64,000 nucleotides of DNA from Neostapfia colusana (taxonomy: Eukaryota > Streptophyta > Magnoliopsida > Poales > Poaceae), in NCBI GenBank assembly GCA_030760725.1, contig JASWHV010000019.1, positions 35,529,944 through 35,593,943 of the forward strand, in the 5' to 3' direction. Positions 33,459-44,530 of the stretch are shown piece after piece. The notes below the pieces were generated by a model, which searched no databases, had not been told where the DNA came from, and saw only the letters and a program-made list of their open reading frames with translations. The position numbers and the translations under genes were made by a program. Each line of letters opens with the position of its first letter. The stretch's first letter is position 1.

Positions 33459-34130
33459 ATGACGCGTACTCATGCCAACCCGGACGTTGGGGGTACTAGT
33501 CAAGGGGGAGAGACCTCCCAACCGCCTCCCGAGGACTCCTCGGGACAGCAGCAGCAACAGCAACAGCAAACACCGCCACAGCCAACGGTTACATTGGCCG
33601 ACATCGTCGCGGCAATGGTGGGTTCACATCAGCAGCACACGGAGTTGCTGCAAACTCCTATTGCCAATATGTCTCACCCAGAGAGACGTCAAGACCGTGA
33701 GGAGCGTCAACAGAGCTCCTACTCCGACTTCCTGGCGACTCATCCCCCTGTATTCTCAAAGGCGGATGAACCTCTTGACGCGGACAACTGGCTCCGCGCC
33801 ATAGAGATGAAGTTCGGGCTGCTCCAGATAAGCGAGCAGCGCAAAACTCAGTTCACGGTCCAGCAGCTCCAAGGATCCGCGAGCGCATGGTGGGCCAACT
33901 TCTGTGCTTCACAGCCCACCGACCGAGTAATGACCTGGACGGAATTCCGGACGGCCTTCAGGGCCTATCATATACCGCCAGGTTTGATGAAGAGGAAGAC
34001 GCAGGAGTTCTTACACCTGCAACAAGGGAGCAGGAACGCGCTGGAATACTCCAGAGCGTTCAACGATCTCGCGCTCTACGCGTCGTATCACGCAGATACT
34101 GACGAGAAGCGGCGGGACCACTTTTACCAG
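33459..34130 (+). pseudogene. gag: Element C gag, 5' part (224 codons), cut by element A
   Basis: Starts MTRTHANPDVGGTS one base after a TTTCAG acceptor-like site. It aligns with B Gag through the capsid region (QQSSYSDF, MKFGLLQISEQ, WWANFC, FRAYHIPPGLM) and stops at ...DHFYQ, where element A begins. The segment itself has no stop. The frame resumes without a shift at 48787. Confidence 0.93.
34126..34130. repeat. Target site duplication of element A, left copy
   Basis: ACCAG; repeated at 48782-48786. The uninterrupted sequence in B confirms that the empty site has a single copy. Confidence 0.96.
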
Positions 34131-37100
34131 TGTAAAGGTCCCAAAATTATGAATACAAAGAAACACTTGTTTGCAAAGTTTTGTTTCATGTGTATGAAAT
34201 TTGGGACTTGTTAAAACTTTTCCCACATGTGATAACACACATGAGGGTTTTCTTCACACAAGTCAAATGTTTATTTGAGAACTTGGGACCCTAGAGGGGT
34301 CTAAAACAAAGATGGGAAGTTCCCATATGTGTGAGGAAGCAAAAATTAGATTTAGAACAATTGTTCAAACTCAAAATTCAAATGAGAGCAACACTAGGAA
34401 TTTCCAAACTGTTGTGCTACAAATCTCATTTGCAACAGCCAAAATAAAAATCAGATTTCATATTTGAATTCCTTGAGTCCAAATTAGGGGGTGTGCAAAG
34501 TTTCATGATTTATGGAAATAGTTTGCAAACCCATTTTGCAAAAGGGACTTTAAAAGACAAAGAATTCAAATGCATATTTGAATTTGGATGAAACTTGCCC
34601 AATTATTCAAATGCAGTTTAATTTTCAACTCCACACAGTTGAATTTCATCATTTGCAGATTGTTGAGATATTTTGGAGAGATAAGGGGGAGATGGGACCC
34701 ACATGTCATAGGTACCAAAATATCTACACAAAAGAGATGGGTCTCTGTTTTGCTGCCTTCAGGGGAGCGACAGTAGCTGCTCGGGACAGCACGCCCGCAG
34801 CTGGTCGGCCGCCCCCGGAACCGACTCCAGCGCCGATACAGCCCCCCTCAGCGCCCTCATCCATCCACATCGTGCTCTCCCTCTGCTCACGGACCGAGCA
34901 CAGAGGCTCTTCCTCTCCCTCACGCAGAGCCGAGCGAGTACGCCGCCGCCGTCGTTTGCTCGACAGCCGGCCCAAACGGGCGCGAACAGCAGCTAGTCAG
35001 TAGCCGGATAGCACCGGCGCAGCTCCCTCTCCCTCCTCACCGCGTCCCTGACCGGTGATCGGCTCTCCAACCCCGGGAGCAACGCGGCCGCGCGAAGGCC
35101 GAATATGACCTGAAAAGGGTACTTCCGCGGGCAGCCCAACCGGGCGCTTGTCACGGCCAAGTACCAGCGCCTCTGGACGCGCCAAGGCACCCTGCTGCTC
35201 CCCTCCAAAGATCAGACCGTGCCATGCATCGCCGGGAGTGAATTTTGAAAAGTTGCTCCAGCGTACTCCATCTGACCTTCCGGCACGGTAATCCCGAATT
35301 CCTTCCCAATTCTCAATCTTTGTTCGTCAAAGTTTGCACGAAGGGCCCAAAGCGATAGGCGATCCTTTGCCCTTCACGGTTCTAGCCTAAAACTGCACAT
35401 AGACCGAGTATTTCATGGGTTTCTACCGGCGACCAAACCGGGGGACCGCGGTCGCACGGTGAAAGCATGTTTGCCATCATTCTTGAACGTTTTTGAGGCT
35501 AGGCCGAGCTTCCCCATCGTTCACTGGTGCTGTAGCACCATTTTGTCGAACTGTTGGTGCACTAGGATGGCCGGCAGACGTCGCCGATGAAGTGCCGGGC
35601 TGCCGCAGCGTCGCTAGCTACCATAGAGGTTTTGCCGGCTCGGGGAAACCTTACCATCGTGCTCAGCAGGGCAGGTTAGTCTCTGGCGGCGAGCAAGGGC
35701 TCGAGCAGAGGCCGGGAGATCGAGTTCCGGCGATCTCCGGCGAGGGCGGCGGCGCGGGCACCCGGAGCACGGGAACTGACCCGAGGTAGAAGAAGTGGTC
35801 GGCGGGCCCAGTCGTCAGTGAGAGAGAGTTTAAAACCCTGATCCTCTGTGGCTGTGGGATCCTGTGTGACTGCACAGAGGAATATGTGTGGCCCCGTGTG
35901 CCTTTGATTCTGTAGGTGACACGTGCCCTGTGGCCCACAGTCAGGTTTAAACTTTTCCTCGGATTTATTCAAATTCCAGATTTTTTCCCAAACTTTAGAA
36001 GAGCATAACTTTTGCTAGGAACCTCCAAATTTAGTGATTCAAATTGGGTTAGATTCAGATTGACAGACTCTATCCAATTATGCAACCCAATTTGTATGAA
36101 AGTCTTTATTTAATTCTGGAAAATTCGTTAAATCTTTTCAGCAAAAGAATTTTAGAGGGAGTTTGGTTTATCCAAAAATCCTCAAATTTTGCCAGAATAT
36201 TCTCTAGGGTGTTATTAGACTCCTGTAAAAGTTTCAGCTCATTTGGAGTTGAATTGATCAGGGTAATTCAGATTGTAAGTTCCTGTATTCAAATGAATAC
36301 AGAAACATTTTCAGGGAATTTCCAAAACTTGTAAATTCAGTTCTGTGAAATTCCTAGCTCCAAAAATCCTAGGAAAATTCATGTAGACTCTATAAACTAT
36401 AATTGAAATTGTGGTTCACTGAGTTTGACATGAACATGGATGTTACCTCAGAATTAATTCATCTTTGACTGAACACTTAGAGAATTATTCTGAATAAACC
36501 ATTCCAGGAAAAGTGCTAAATTTTGGTCCAGAGGACTTTCTTGTGACAAGGAACTCAAATGAAAATTCTCAGCTCCATTAGAGCTTTGGATCACCACTGT
36601 CATGTGTGATCTCTTAAGGTGATCAACACTTAAGTGGGAAAAGCACTTAATATTTGATCTTAGTGTTTAAGCCCAACCCAAACCACTAGCACCAGTGTCA
36701 TTTTAAATTCTTAAACAAAGTTCCAGTTTTAAATGGTTTTTAGATCTTATGAGCAAAAGCTTTTCAATTAAATATATAGGCATGATCATATCGTGTAGCA
36801 TATACGTGAAGAAGGTGAAAAGGACTTGAAGTGAAGATCAAGGAGGAAGGAGAACAGGTGATCAAGCTCCATGTGATCGTCACTAACTGATTGTAACAGT
36901 AGTCACCTGCAAAACAGGCGAGCCCCGGTTTGCATTTGAACCGTTTTATAAAGCATTTTCATTTGTAGGGATCATAACTTTGCATCGTTGATTGCATTAC
37001 GTCTAGATGATATTGAAAACCCCACTTGCATGACCAGAAACACCTAAGAGAGAAAAGGGTAGAATAGCAACTCCTCGAAGGAATTTGGCTACGCTAATGT

Positions 37101-38380
37101 TAGTAGGAAAGATCCGGTAGAAGTCGAGTAGTTGGAATCTACTCGCGAGTTTAGGGCTGGTTTACTCGGAACGGGTCCGAATTAGAAAAGATGAGGAAAG
37201 ATCACACATAAGAAATGGAGACCGGGCAGGGAGGTTTGGATGCAGCAGGTTGCAGGCCGTGCGTGCATAGCCCTGTCTGTGTCGGTTAAGGCCCGTCCGT
37301 GCTTGGCCCTGTTAGACAAGTTTGAGTTGTGTACCGGGCGCATACTGGCTATATGGGACCCAGGAAACCGATGTACCTTGGGAGATCCATAGTGGAACTT
37401 TTCCAACTGCCTTAGCCTTTCGGCGTCAGGGTAGCAGGAGGTACCTCGCTCAAGAACATACCACAGCGGGTATGTACCATGAGGGAGCTTGCGTACTCGG
37501 GTCAGTTGGACTGCGTCCAATGTGGAAGATCTTGGGAAAGGTGGCCGCGTACAACGTCAGTCGAGGTTGCTGCCGGCAACTCGGAGTACGGGTGTACGTG
37601 TCGTGTAGTCCGGGCGTGTACTGATTCGAATCACCGTCGCTCGCGGTCATATGAGCATACTTGCCCACTGCGTCTTGACGTAGTAACAACTGGAATTGGT
37701 TATTTTTGAACTTGATAAGGCTGTGCTATAACTTGTATTGCAACCATGATTGAATTAGAGATAGGCTCATTAAAGTTTACGTTCACTTTGTGCAAGGAGC
37801 ATTGCAACAAAGCGTTTCTTGTTTGATTGTGGAGTTGCGATGCTTTTCGGCTCAAGGTCTGCACAATGAGGCTTAAAATCTGAAAGTTAAGGATCAACTT
37901 TAGGCGAGTCCCTTATGCAAATCTAGCCGACCCATTTGAAACCATCGTGCATGTAGAGTTTCTTGTTTAGGAGAGACGGGTCAGACTTGCTGAGCCTATG
38001 TGCTCACGCTTGCTATATAAGTGGTTTTGCAGGTTAACAACGATTCTGAAAAGAAGGTTGTCCGGTGAGACTCTGGAACTCCCGAGTCAGGTAACACATG
38101 GAGAACCCAGCCGCTGCTGCTTGTCTTCGTGTTGCTAGCGAGAGTAGTCCGCGGGCTGGACTTCATCTCGGGTGCTCTTAGTTATTCGACGTGAGTTGAT
38201 AAAGACTGCCGCTGTAGTTACTTGATGTAAAGTATTTACAAAGAAAAACTTGTAAGCTTCCGCTATTGTTTTATGTAATACATTGTTCCTCATATGTGTG
38301 TTGTTGGGTGCCGCATAACACGGCACCACCCAATGCGATTCCCGGGCGAGTGGCCTGTCTCAGCTGAGCGGGTCGTCTCA
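34131..38380 (+). repeat. Element A 5' LTR (4,250 bp)
   Basis: Begins TGTAAAGGTCCC and ends TCGTCTCA. The U3 box is at 34692-34708, a GC-rich block at 34760-35800, the palindromic hairpin at 37125-37145 and the U5 hairpin at 38307-38327. Confidence 0.96.
38307..38327 (+). other. Element A U5 hairpin
   Basis: Arms GGTGCCG and CGGCACC, loop CATAACA. Against B/C, the sixth pair changes from T-A to C-G and pairing is kept. The 3' LTR copy is at 48708-48728. Confidence 0.65.
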
Positions 38381-38444
38381 GCGTGGTATCAGAGCTGTTT
38401 CAGCGTGGTATCAGAGCTGTTTCAGCGTGGTATCAGAGCCGCAT
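38379..38444 (+). repeat. Triplicated primer binding site of element A
   Basis: Three tandem 22-bp units (38379-38400, 38401-38422, 38423-38444), each CAGCGTGGTATCAGAGC plus about five bases; the last ends differently. Each holds TGGTATCAGAGC (38384, 38406, 38428). The first unit overlaps the CA end of the LTR. A normal element has one PBS. Confidence 0.95.
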
Positions 38445-39963
38445 TGGTAATAGCACACAGAATAAGGAAGGTATTACGACAAAAATTTAGGTTACGGTGA
38501 GGATACGGTACTAGGCCCACATAAGGATTACTATTAGCTTAATATGAAGGTGGCAACCTAACTTATTTGTTATGTAGGAAAATCGTGCATCTCGGGACGA
38601 TTTATGTCTTGGGGGGTGCGTGTAAGCGCTGTCCACCAGTGCGCACAAGCTGAAGGGTGGAGCCCCACGGGTGGCAGGTAACCCGATCCGCTTTAGTATC
38701 CTCTACGACTCCTCATGCCGTTTGGGGTACTCGAGCAACGTCTGTCCCAGGCGTGCGTGGTGCAATTTGGGAAACCCCGTCACGTGGATAGTAACGTGAA
38801 CACGTAGCTCAAGGCGTGTTTGGCTTGAGAACACCTGTGCGAGTGATGACGGACGGGTGTAAGAAATGTATGGAGACCGGGTTCGGTGTGCAGCCGGACC
38901 TGACGATTGAGTGTGACTGATGCAGGATTAACCACAAAATCGTAGTACGAATAGAACACGTTTGCGAGTGACCATTTTAGTGCCACCTAATATACGTTAT
39001 ACCGGTATAATCCGGTTAGGATTTTCTTTTGGTGAGGCTACGTAGTACCGACATGCTTCTTACGGTGCATCGACGCCGTACTAAACATAATAACCCCTTT
39101 CCTTTGAAGAAATGACTCATGAACTAACTTTCAAATAAAAATGGAAGTTTGAAACAAATATTAGTTACTGAACTCTTAGTTTGAGCTAAGATTCAAATGA
39201 GAGGAAGATTAGACTTCAAAGATTTCAAAAACAGAGTGCTCTGTTTTCAGCAGAAATTTGTGCTGGACTTCAACAGAGCATAACTCTCAGTAGCTTGACC
39301 TAATTAAGGTGTATGATAGAGTTCTGGAAAGATTTTCAAGTGATCTACAACTTCCTTGTAGACCTCCAGAGCTAAATCACATGCTAAATGGGTAGAAAGT
39401 TCAGAGTAGAATAAACTGTCCAGAACCGGGACGGTAACAAAACCTCTCTGGACCTATCTGTTTTTAAACCATAACTTTCTGTAGATAAACCCTTAAGAAG
39501 CCTATGATACACCATTGGAAAGATTATGAATGTGCAACATTGTTGTAGTTCAAAGTTTGTTCAGGTTCTTATTGTATTTACATATACAACTGTGATAAAA
39601 TCAGCCATGTACAAAGGAGGTGCTGGAAAATTTTATCCAGGAATTCTGTCAACTTTGGAAAAATCATAACTTTTAATCCGGAGATGATCTGGGGGCATAT
39701 GAGTACTCGTTGGAAAGATACTGAAGTTAACTTTAACTTTTGTATTCAACTTGAGTTATGAAAATGCTCTTAATTAGACCAAATCTGGAGATAGTGCATA
39801 AAGGTCTGTTCTGTACAGATAGGCTGAATAGCTATGCCTACTAAGGAGTTTTGTAAACATGAATTTTGTTACTGCTTTCATAAAGTTTTGACATCATCAT
39901 GTTTCCATTAGTCTCACATACTGCTGAGTTCTTGCTTAACTCATCTCAACTACATTTTGCAGT
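38445..39963 (+). other. Element A untranslated leader
   Basis: About 1.5 kb without a supported gene. The block at about 38610-38700 is shared with the leaders of C and B, and the 39650-39780 stretch with the E1 leader. It ends CATTTTGCAGT before the gag ATG, again a splice-acceptor-like context. Confidence 0.7.
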
Positions 39964-42900
39964 ATGGTTCGTAATCGCTCTAGGAGTAGGGCCGGAAGTT
40001 CTCGTCGAGGTGGTGATGCTTCTATCCCACCATCGGAACAACCATCCACGGGATGGATGGATCTTATGACTCGAGTCGTCGAGTCTAACCAAGAGAATGC
40101 TAGGCTACTCCAAGAAGCAACACAAGAAAACACACGCTTACTCCAAGCTTTGGTACAGCAAGGCGTACTCCAGAACACGCAACAAGTCGTTCCACCTCGG
40201 AACGCTTATCTGGACTTCTTGGCGACTTAACCACCTATCTTTACTGAAGCCACCGAACCTGTGGAAGCAGATCAGTGGCTTCGTGTCATGGAGTCTAAAT
40301 TTGGAGTATTCAAGTGTGATGAATACCAGAAGACAAAGTTTGCCGCTCAACAACTCCATGGAGCCGCCGGAAACTGGTGGGTGGATTATGTTGCCACCAT
40401 TCCGGAGGACCGTCAAGTAACATGGAGAGAGTTTTGTGAAGCCTTTCGTACTCGTTACATACCACTAGGTATTGTCAAGGCAAAGTGGGAGGAATTTTTG
40501 GGCTTGAAGCTAGGGGACATGAGTGTCCTCGAGTATGTCAGGAGATTTAATCTTTTGGCCCAATATGCTCCCGAATATATGGCGAAAGAAGAGGCACGGT
40601 GTGACCTATTCTTCCATGGTCTGAGTGCCATATTACGGGAAAAGCTGGCTGTACACAATAACGGCAGTTACACCGACATGGTCAATGCGGCTTTCATTCA
40701 AGAGAAGCCGACACTTGAGTGGCAAGCGGAGAAGAGAAAGATGAGTAAGATCGAGCAGGCTAGCACAAGTTATGTGCCTCAGAAGTACCGTTTGGTGTAT
40801 CAAACGCCACCCGGTGAAAGACGGAGGGCACCTGTACGATCAACTCCTCAGAGATTGATTACTGGTCAAGTTTTACAACTTGCACCACCTCCACTGCCGC
40901 AGCATCAGACGGTGGTTTGTGCTCCATCGCTGCAGCCATATGTACCTAGCAGTCCACCGCAAGTCAACCAAGAACCGGAGAGGCATCCGTGTCTTACTTG
41001 TGGGCGTAAGGGCCATTATGCCAGGCAATGTTCGGAGGGAATTCAAGGATGCGGGTCATCATATTTCCAACAATACGACCAGTACCTCAATCTGCAGATA
41101 GGAGGGCAGATAAGGGGCAACATTCACTATACTGTGATTGATGATGTTCCGGAAGGAGAAGCCGCTTTAGCAGGGATGTTTTCTCTGAATCAGCTACCGG
41201 TTTTAGTTCTCTTTGATTCCGGTGCCACACACAACTTCATTAGCCAATCTTTTGTGGCTCAACATCAGCTCCAAACCGTTTATACAAAGAGGCAATACCT
41301 CATATCTTCGCCTGGGGGCAGCAGTACCGCAAGCGAGGTTGTCTCCCGAGCACCTCTTTGTTTGGGGGGTAAAATATACCCTACGACCCTCATTATTCTT
41401 GAAGGTCTGAAGATCGACATCATTTTGGGGATGTCGTGGTTGAATTACCACAGAGCGGTTCTTAACATCAGCTCCAGGACCGTTGAGCTCAACTCCCCAC
41501 AGCACGGTCTTCATGTATTAATTCTGGGCGCCAGACGGCAGCAGATTGCAACAGTGAACCACACGGAAGCTGTCAAGATAGAGGACATTCCGGTGGTACG
41601 TGAGTATCCGGATGTGTTTCCCGACGATTTACCGGGCATGCCGCCCGAGCGAGACGTTGAGTTCAAGATTGAACATATACCGGGAACCACACCGATATCA
41701 CGAAGGCCGTACAAGATGGCACCCAATGAACTGGCAGAATTGAAGACACAGCTGAATGACCTAATGAGCAAGGGATTTATACGACCGAGTTCATCACCTT
41801 GGGGTTGTTCAGCGTTGTTTGTCAAAAAGAAGGACGGAACACTACGACTTTGTGTTGATTATCATCCTTTAAACGCCGTTACCATCAAGAACAAGTATCC
41901 ACTACCTCGCATTGATATGATCTTCGATCAATTAGTGGGTGCGAAGGTATTTTCGAAGATGGATCTTCGGTCCGGGTATCATCAGATTAAAATCCGGGCA
42001 GAAGATATTCCGAAGACGGCATTCTCAACGAGATACGGGCTGTATGAGTATCTCGTTATGTCTTTTGGTTTGACCAACGCCCCGGCACACTTTATGTACC
42101 TGATGAATTCAGTGTTCATGCCGGAGTTGGATAAATTCGTCGTTGTCTTCATCGACGATATCTTGGTGTACTCCAAGTCAGAGGAAGAACATGCTGAACA
42201 TCTGCATATTGTGCTACAAAGATTGCGAGATCATCAGCTCCATGCAAAATTCAGCAAGTGTGAATTCTGGATTAATCAAGTACCTTTTCTCGGACACATC
42301 ATTTCAGCGGAGGGCATCGCTGTAGATCCGAGTAAGATTATCCAAGTGCAGAAATGGGAGTCACCAAAGTCAGTACATAAAATCCGAAGCTTCCTCGGTC
42401 TAGCGGGTTACTACCGGAGGTTTATTCCGAGTTTCTCCAAAATTGCTAAACCGATGACGGAATTATTAAAGAAGAACACCAGATTTATGTGGGGTGCTGC
42501 GTGTGAACAAGCTTTCAAGACCTTAGTGAAGCATCTCACGACAGCCCCAGTTCTTGCTCAGCCGGATACAACGAAGCCATTTGACGTTTATTGCGATGCA
42601 TCTGGCATCGGTCTTGGCTGCGTGCTGATGCAAGAAAGACGAGTGGTCGCTTATGGATCTCGTCAACTCAGAACTCACGAGCAGCATTATCCAACTCATG
42701 ATCTTGAGTTAGCTGCCGTGGTCCTTGCTTTGAAGATGTGGAGGCATTACTTGCTCGGAAATCTTGTACACCTCTACACCAACCACAAGAGTTTGAAGTA
42801 CATCTTCACTCAGAAAGAATTGAACATAAAGCAACGAAGATGGCTAGAGCTCATTAAGGATTACGAACTAGAGATTCATTATCATCCAGGAAAGGCGAAT

Positions 42901-44457
42901 GTGGTCGCTGATGCGCTTAGTCGTAAGGCGCATATCCATCACCTAACTATTGCTGAAATGGATGATACAGAACCAAGCCTCCGTGTCATCCCGTATGGAG
43001 CTCTCTATAATCTTGCTCTCATTCCTACCATCCGAGAGGAGATCATTGAGGCTCAACGAAAAGACAAGGGTATGTCTCACATACGACGAAGATTAGACAA
43101 CGGAGAAATGAAGTGCTTCCGGAAGGATGATGAGGGTACTTTGTGGTTTAACAACCGGATTGTAGTACCCCGGGATATGGGACTACGGAAGAAAATTTTG
43201 GATGAAGCTCATTTGTCCAAGTTTACCATTCATCCGGGTAGTAATAAAATGTACCAAGATCTCCGGAAGAAGTTTTGGTGGACACGTATGAAACGTTAAG
43301 TTGCAAAGTACGTTTCAGAGTGTGATACGTGTCGAAGAGTCAAGGCCGACCATATGAACAAGTCAGGCCTGTTGCAGCCATTGCAAGTACCGGCATGGAA
43401 GTGGGAAGATTTGAGTATGGACTTCATCGTCGGGTTGCCGATGACCTCCCACAACCATGATTCGATTTGGGTAATCGTGGACCGATTAACCAAATCAGCA
43501 CATTTCATCCCTGTGCATACTAGGTAAAACGCAAAGCAGTATGCGGAGCTGTACATAGCACGGATCTTGTGCTTACATGGAGTTCCCCGCACCATTGTGT
43601 CAGATAGAGGATCGCTGTTCGTAGCCCGTTTCTGGGAACAGCTACACATCTCCTTGGGGACAAAGTTGATTAGAAGCTCTGCATATCACCCTCAAACCGA
43701 TGGGCAAACTGAGAGGGTGAATCAAATACTAGAGGATATGCTGAGAGCATGTGCCATCCACCACGGTAAGAGCTGGGATGATCACTTACCGCTGGCGGAG
43801 TTCTCGTACAACAACGGATATTAGACGAGCATCAAGATGGCACCATATGAAGCTCTATACGGCCGGAAGTGCCGTACACCATTGAACTGGTGCGAATCCG
43901 GTGAACGAGTAACATTCGGAGTTGATCTTGTCAATGAAGCCGAAGAGAGAGTTCGGATAATACAAGAGAACCTCAAAGCTGCCCAATCTTGTCAAAAGAG
44001 CTACGCGGACCAGAGACGTCGACCGCTGCATTTCGAAGTCGGAGAGCACGTGTATCTTCGTGTATCTCCGATGAAGGGGATTCATCGGTTCGGTGTCAAG
44101 GGGAAACTGGCTCCCCGATTCATCGGTCCGTTTGCTATAACGGAGAAGTGCGGAACTGTAGCCTACCAGCTGGAACTACCGGCAAGCCTTGCCGGTATTC
44201 ACGACATATTTCACGTATCCCAGCTGCGGAAGTGTCTCAAGTTTACAGCTGCCATCCGCACCGAAGACATCGACGAGTTGAAACCGGATCTCACCCATGT
44301 CGAGCAACCTGTACAGATTATCGACAAAAAGACCCGGACCACCAGGAACCGGACTTTGAAATTTTACAAAGTCCTGTGGAGTAATCATACCCCGGAAGAG
44401 GCGACGTGGGAATCCGAAGATTACATCCACAAGAATTATCTGGAGCTTTTGTCATAA
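39964..44457 (+). pseudogene. gag-pol: Element A gag-pol, one frame with four stops
   Basis: 1,498 codons in a single frame from MVRNRSRSRAG to a TAA at 44455-44457. Stops: TAA 40228-40230 (in gag), TAA 43297-43299 and TAA 43525-43527 (integrase), TAG 43822-43824. Domains: Gag capsid region; complete zinc knuckle from Cys343 (CX2CX4HX4C); protease DSGA Asp418; reverse transcriptase FIDD Asp731-Asp732; RNase H YCDASG Asp878; integrase Asp1153, Asp1214, Glu1250; chromodomain at the C-terminus (WSNHTPEEATWE). The longest open part (40231-43296) covers Gag to the integrase zinc finger. There are no frameshifts. Gag-pol would supply particle, replication and integration functions, but this copy can only have moved with help, or broke after insertion. 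Confidence 0.94.
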
Positions 44458-44515
44458 ACCTTGTAATTACCTCCCACCTCGTTCCTCTTTTGAATCTCGG
44501 GACGAGATTCCTTTT

Positions 44516-44530
44516 AAGGGGGGGGGGGAA
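44516..44530 (+). other. Element A polypurine tract
   Basis: A purine run with an eleven-G core directly before the 3' LTR at 44531. Confidence 0.9.

Noticed and set aside
38384..38439. Repeated TGGTATCAGAGC taken as pieces of a tRNA gene
   Set aside because: Only the part complementary to the tRNA 3' end is present, next to an LTR end; there are no cloverleaf arms.
40138..43649. Several minus-strand frames opposite element A gag-pol (also opposite the gag-pol of B and C)
   Set aside because: All lie antisense to well-supported retrotransposon domains and show no independent conservation.
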